From Actinomycetota bacterium (GTDB lineage Bacteria > Actinomycetota > Thermoleophilia > UBA2241), in contig PLTW01000034.1 in NCBI GenBank assembly GCA_003164655.1, positions 1 to 5,326 on the forward strand: 5,326 bases of DNA, given 5' to 3'. A program made the position numbers and the translations under genes. Positions within the stretch are counted from its first letter, which is position 1; each line of letters begins with the position of its first letter. Under the pieces are notes generated by a model. The model saw only the letters and a list, made by a program, of their open reading frames with translations, ran no database searches and was not told the DNA's origin. Of this stretch, positions 4,795 through 5,326 are shown in pieces.

Positions 4795-5326
4795 ATGTCG
4801 ACAACCCAAGCGCCCTGGGCAAATCGTATCGTCGCCCACGGCGAAGAGCCTCCCGAGAACCTTGTGCCCAATCCCGAGAACTGGAGGCGTCACGACGCCG
4901 CCCAGCAGCGAGCCTTAGCCGGCGTGCTCGGCGAGGTCGGGCTTGTGCAGAGCGTCGTCGTCAACCGCACGACCGGACGTCTGGTCGACGGCCACCTGCG
5001 CGTCGAGCTTGCCGTCGCTCAAGGTCAGCCCAGCGTGCCGGTCGTCTACGTCGAGCTCTCTGAGGATGACGAACGCCTCGTTCTGGCGAGCCTTGACCCG
5101 ATCGCGGCCATGGCCTCAGCCGATCGCGACAAGCTGCAGGAACTGCTCGCCTCGCTGCAGTGCGAAGACGAGGCGGTGCGCGGCCTGCTTGAGTCCATCG
5201 CCCGCCAGGAACACGTCGAGCTGCCCGGCGCCGCGGGGCTTGTCGACCCGGACGTCGTTCCGGAGCTTCCCGAGGAGCCTGTCACCAAAGAGGGCGATCA
5301 GTGGATGCTGGGCGACCACCGTCTGC
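4795..5326 (+). CDS. ParB-domain DNA methyltransferase (N-terminal part; 3' end outside window)
   Basis: The first 177 codons of a two-domain protein known from phages and integrative elements. Residues ~20-100 are a ParB/Srx-like domain: LVPNPENWRRHD, then GLVQSVVVN, then VDGHLRVELA, corresponding to the ParB box and typical of the methylase-linked subfamily, then VPVVYVELSEDDERLVLASLDPIAAMA. A helical linker (DRDKLQELLASLQ) leads to EEPVTKEGDQWMLGDHRL (161-177). This is the standard entry into the N4/N6-type DNA methylase domain, normally followed by a CGDS motif just outside the window. The catalytic (D/N/S)PP(Y/F) motif is therefore unseen. The protein probably methylates bases in the element's DNA, perhaps for protection from restriction. 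ATG 4795 is preceded by AGGAG with a rather long 10-base gap; a GTG at 4732 is in frame but has no clear SD. In phages such genes often stand beside terminase genes. Confidence 0.85.
   Translation, partial: MSTTQAPWANRIVAHGEEPPENLVPNPENWRRHDAAQQRALAGVLGEVGLVQSVVVNRTTGRLVDGHLRVELAVAQGQPSVPVVYVELSEDDERLVLASLDPIAAMASADRDKLQELLASLQCEDEAVRGLLESIARQEHVELPGAAGLVDPDVVPELPEEPVTKEGDQWMLGDHRL

Noticed and set aside
1..5326. tRNA gene, attachment-site core, CRISPR array or insertion sequence
   Set aside because: None could be recognised by eye; the attachment site is expected beyond the left edge, past the end of the integrase.

Overview
This GC-rich window looks like one end of an integrated mobile element: a prophage, a phage satellite or an integrative element. 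The protein types (zinc-ribbon tyrosine integrase, AlpA/Xis-like protein, DUF3631-type helicase, ParB-methylase) suggest an actinobacterial or similar high-GC host. That host assignment rests on family resemblance recalled from memory; no search was run. There are no rRNA, tRNA, CRISPR or core metabolic genes here.

Layout. Bases 1-1869 are a leftward pair: a 439-residue protein with a treble-clef-like zinc finger and a C-terminal helix-turn-helix, followed with an ATGA overlap by a tyrosine integrase cut off by the window edge. An 82-base divergent control region (1870-1951) separates them from a rightward operon. That operon runs from an excisionase-like protein (1952-2221) to a primase zinc-binding protein (2226-2510), a TOPRIM protein (2507-3028) and a replicative-helicase-like ATPase with a DUF3631 tail (3025-4515). 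The last three overlap by ATGA, so the primase-helicase machinery is spread over three coupled small genes. A 279-base gap (4516-4794) follows, and then a ParB-domain DNA methyltransferase that is cut off by the right edge.

How they work together (inference). Integrase and the Xis-like protein would control integration and excision. The leftward zinc-finger/HTH protein is a candidate regulator made together with integrase. The zinc/TOPRIM/helicase trio would replicate the excised DNA. The ParB-methylase may modify the element's DNA or mark the start of the next module.

The most striking non-coding structure is a 113-bp imperfect dyad (4474-4586). Six related 9-mers (TGTTTCACC-like) and a TTTGCAGG pair are all mirrored around base 4530, over the 3' end of the helicase gene and the gap after it. 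By my count it lies in a stretch of about 50% GC (4471-4590), against roughly 70-80% in two coding lines I sampled. I propose it as a candidate replication origin or iteron site. Other points of note are a glycine-to-alanine change in the helicase P-loop, fission of the primase between TOPRIM and a downstream KD-x-x-E motif, and a zinc ribbon inside the integrase arm-binding domain.
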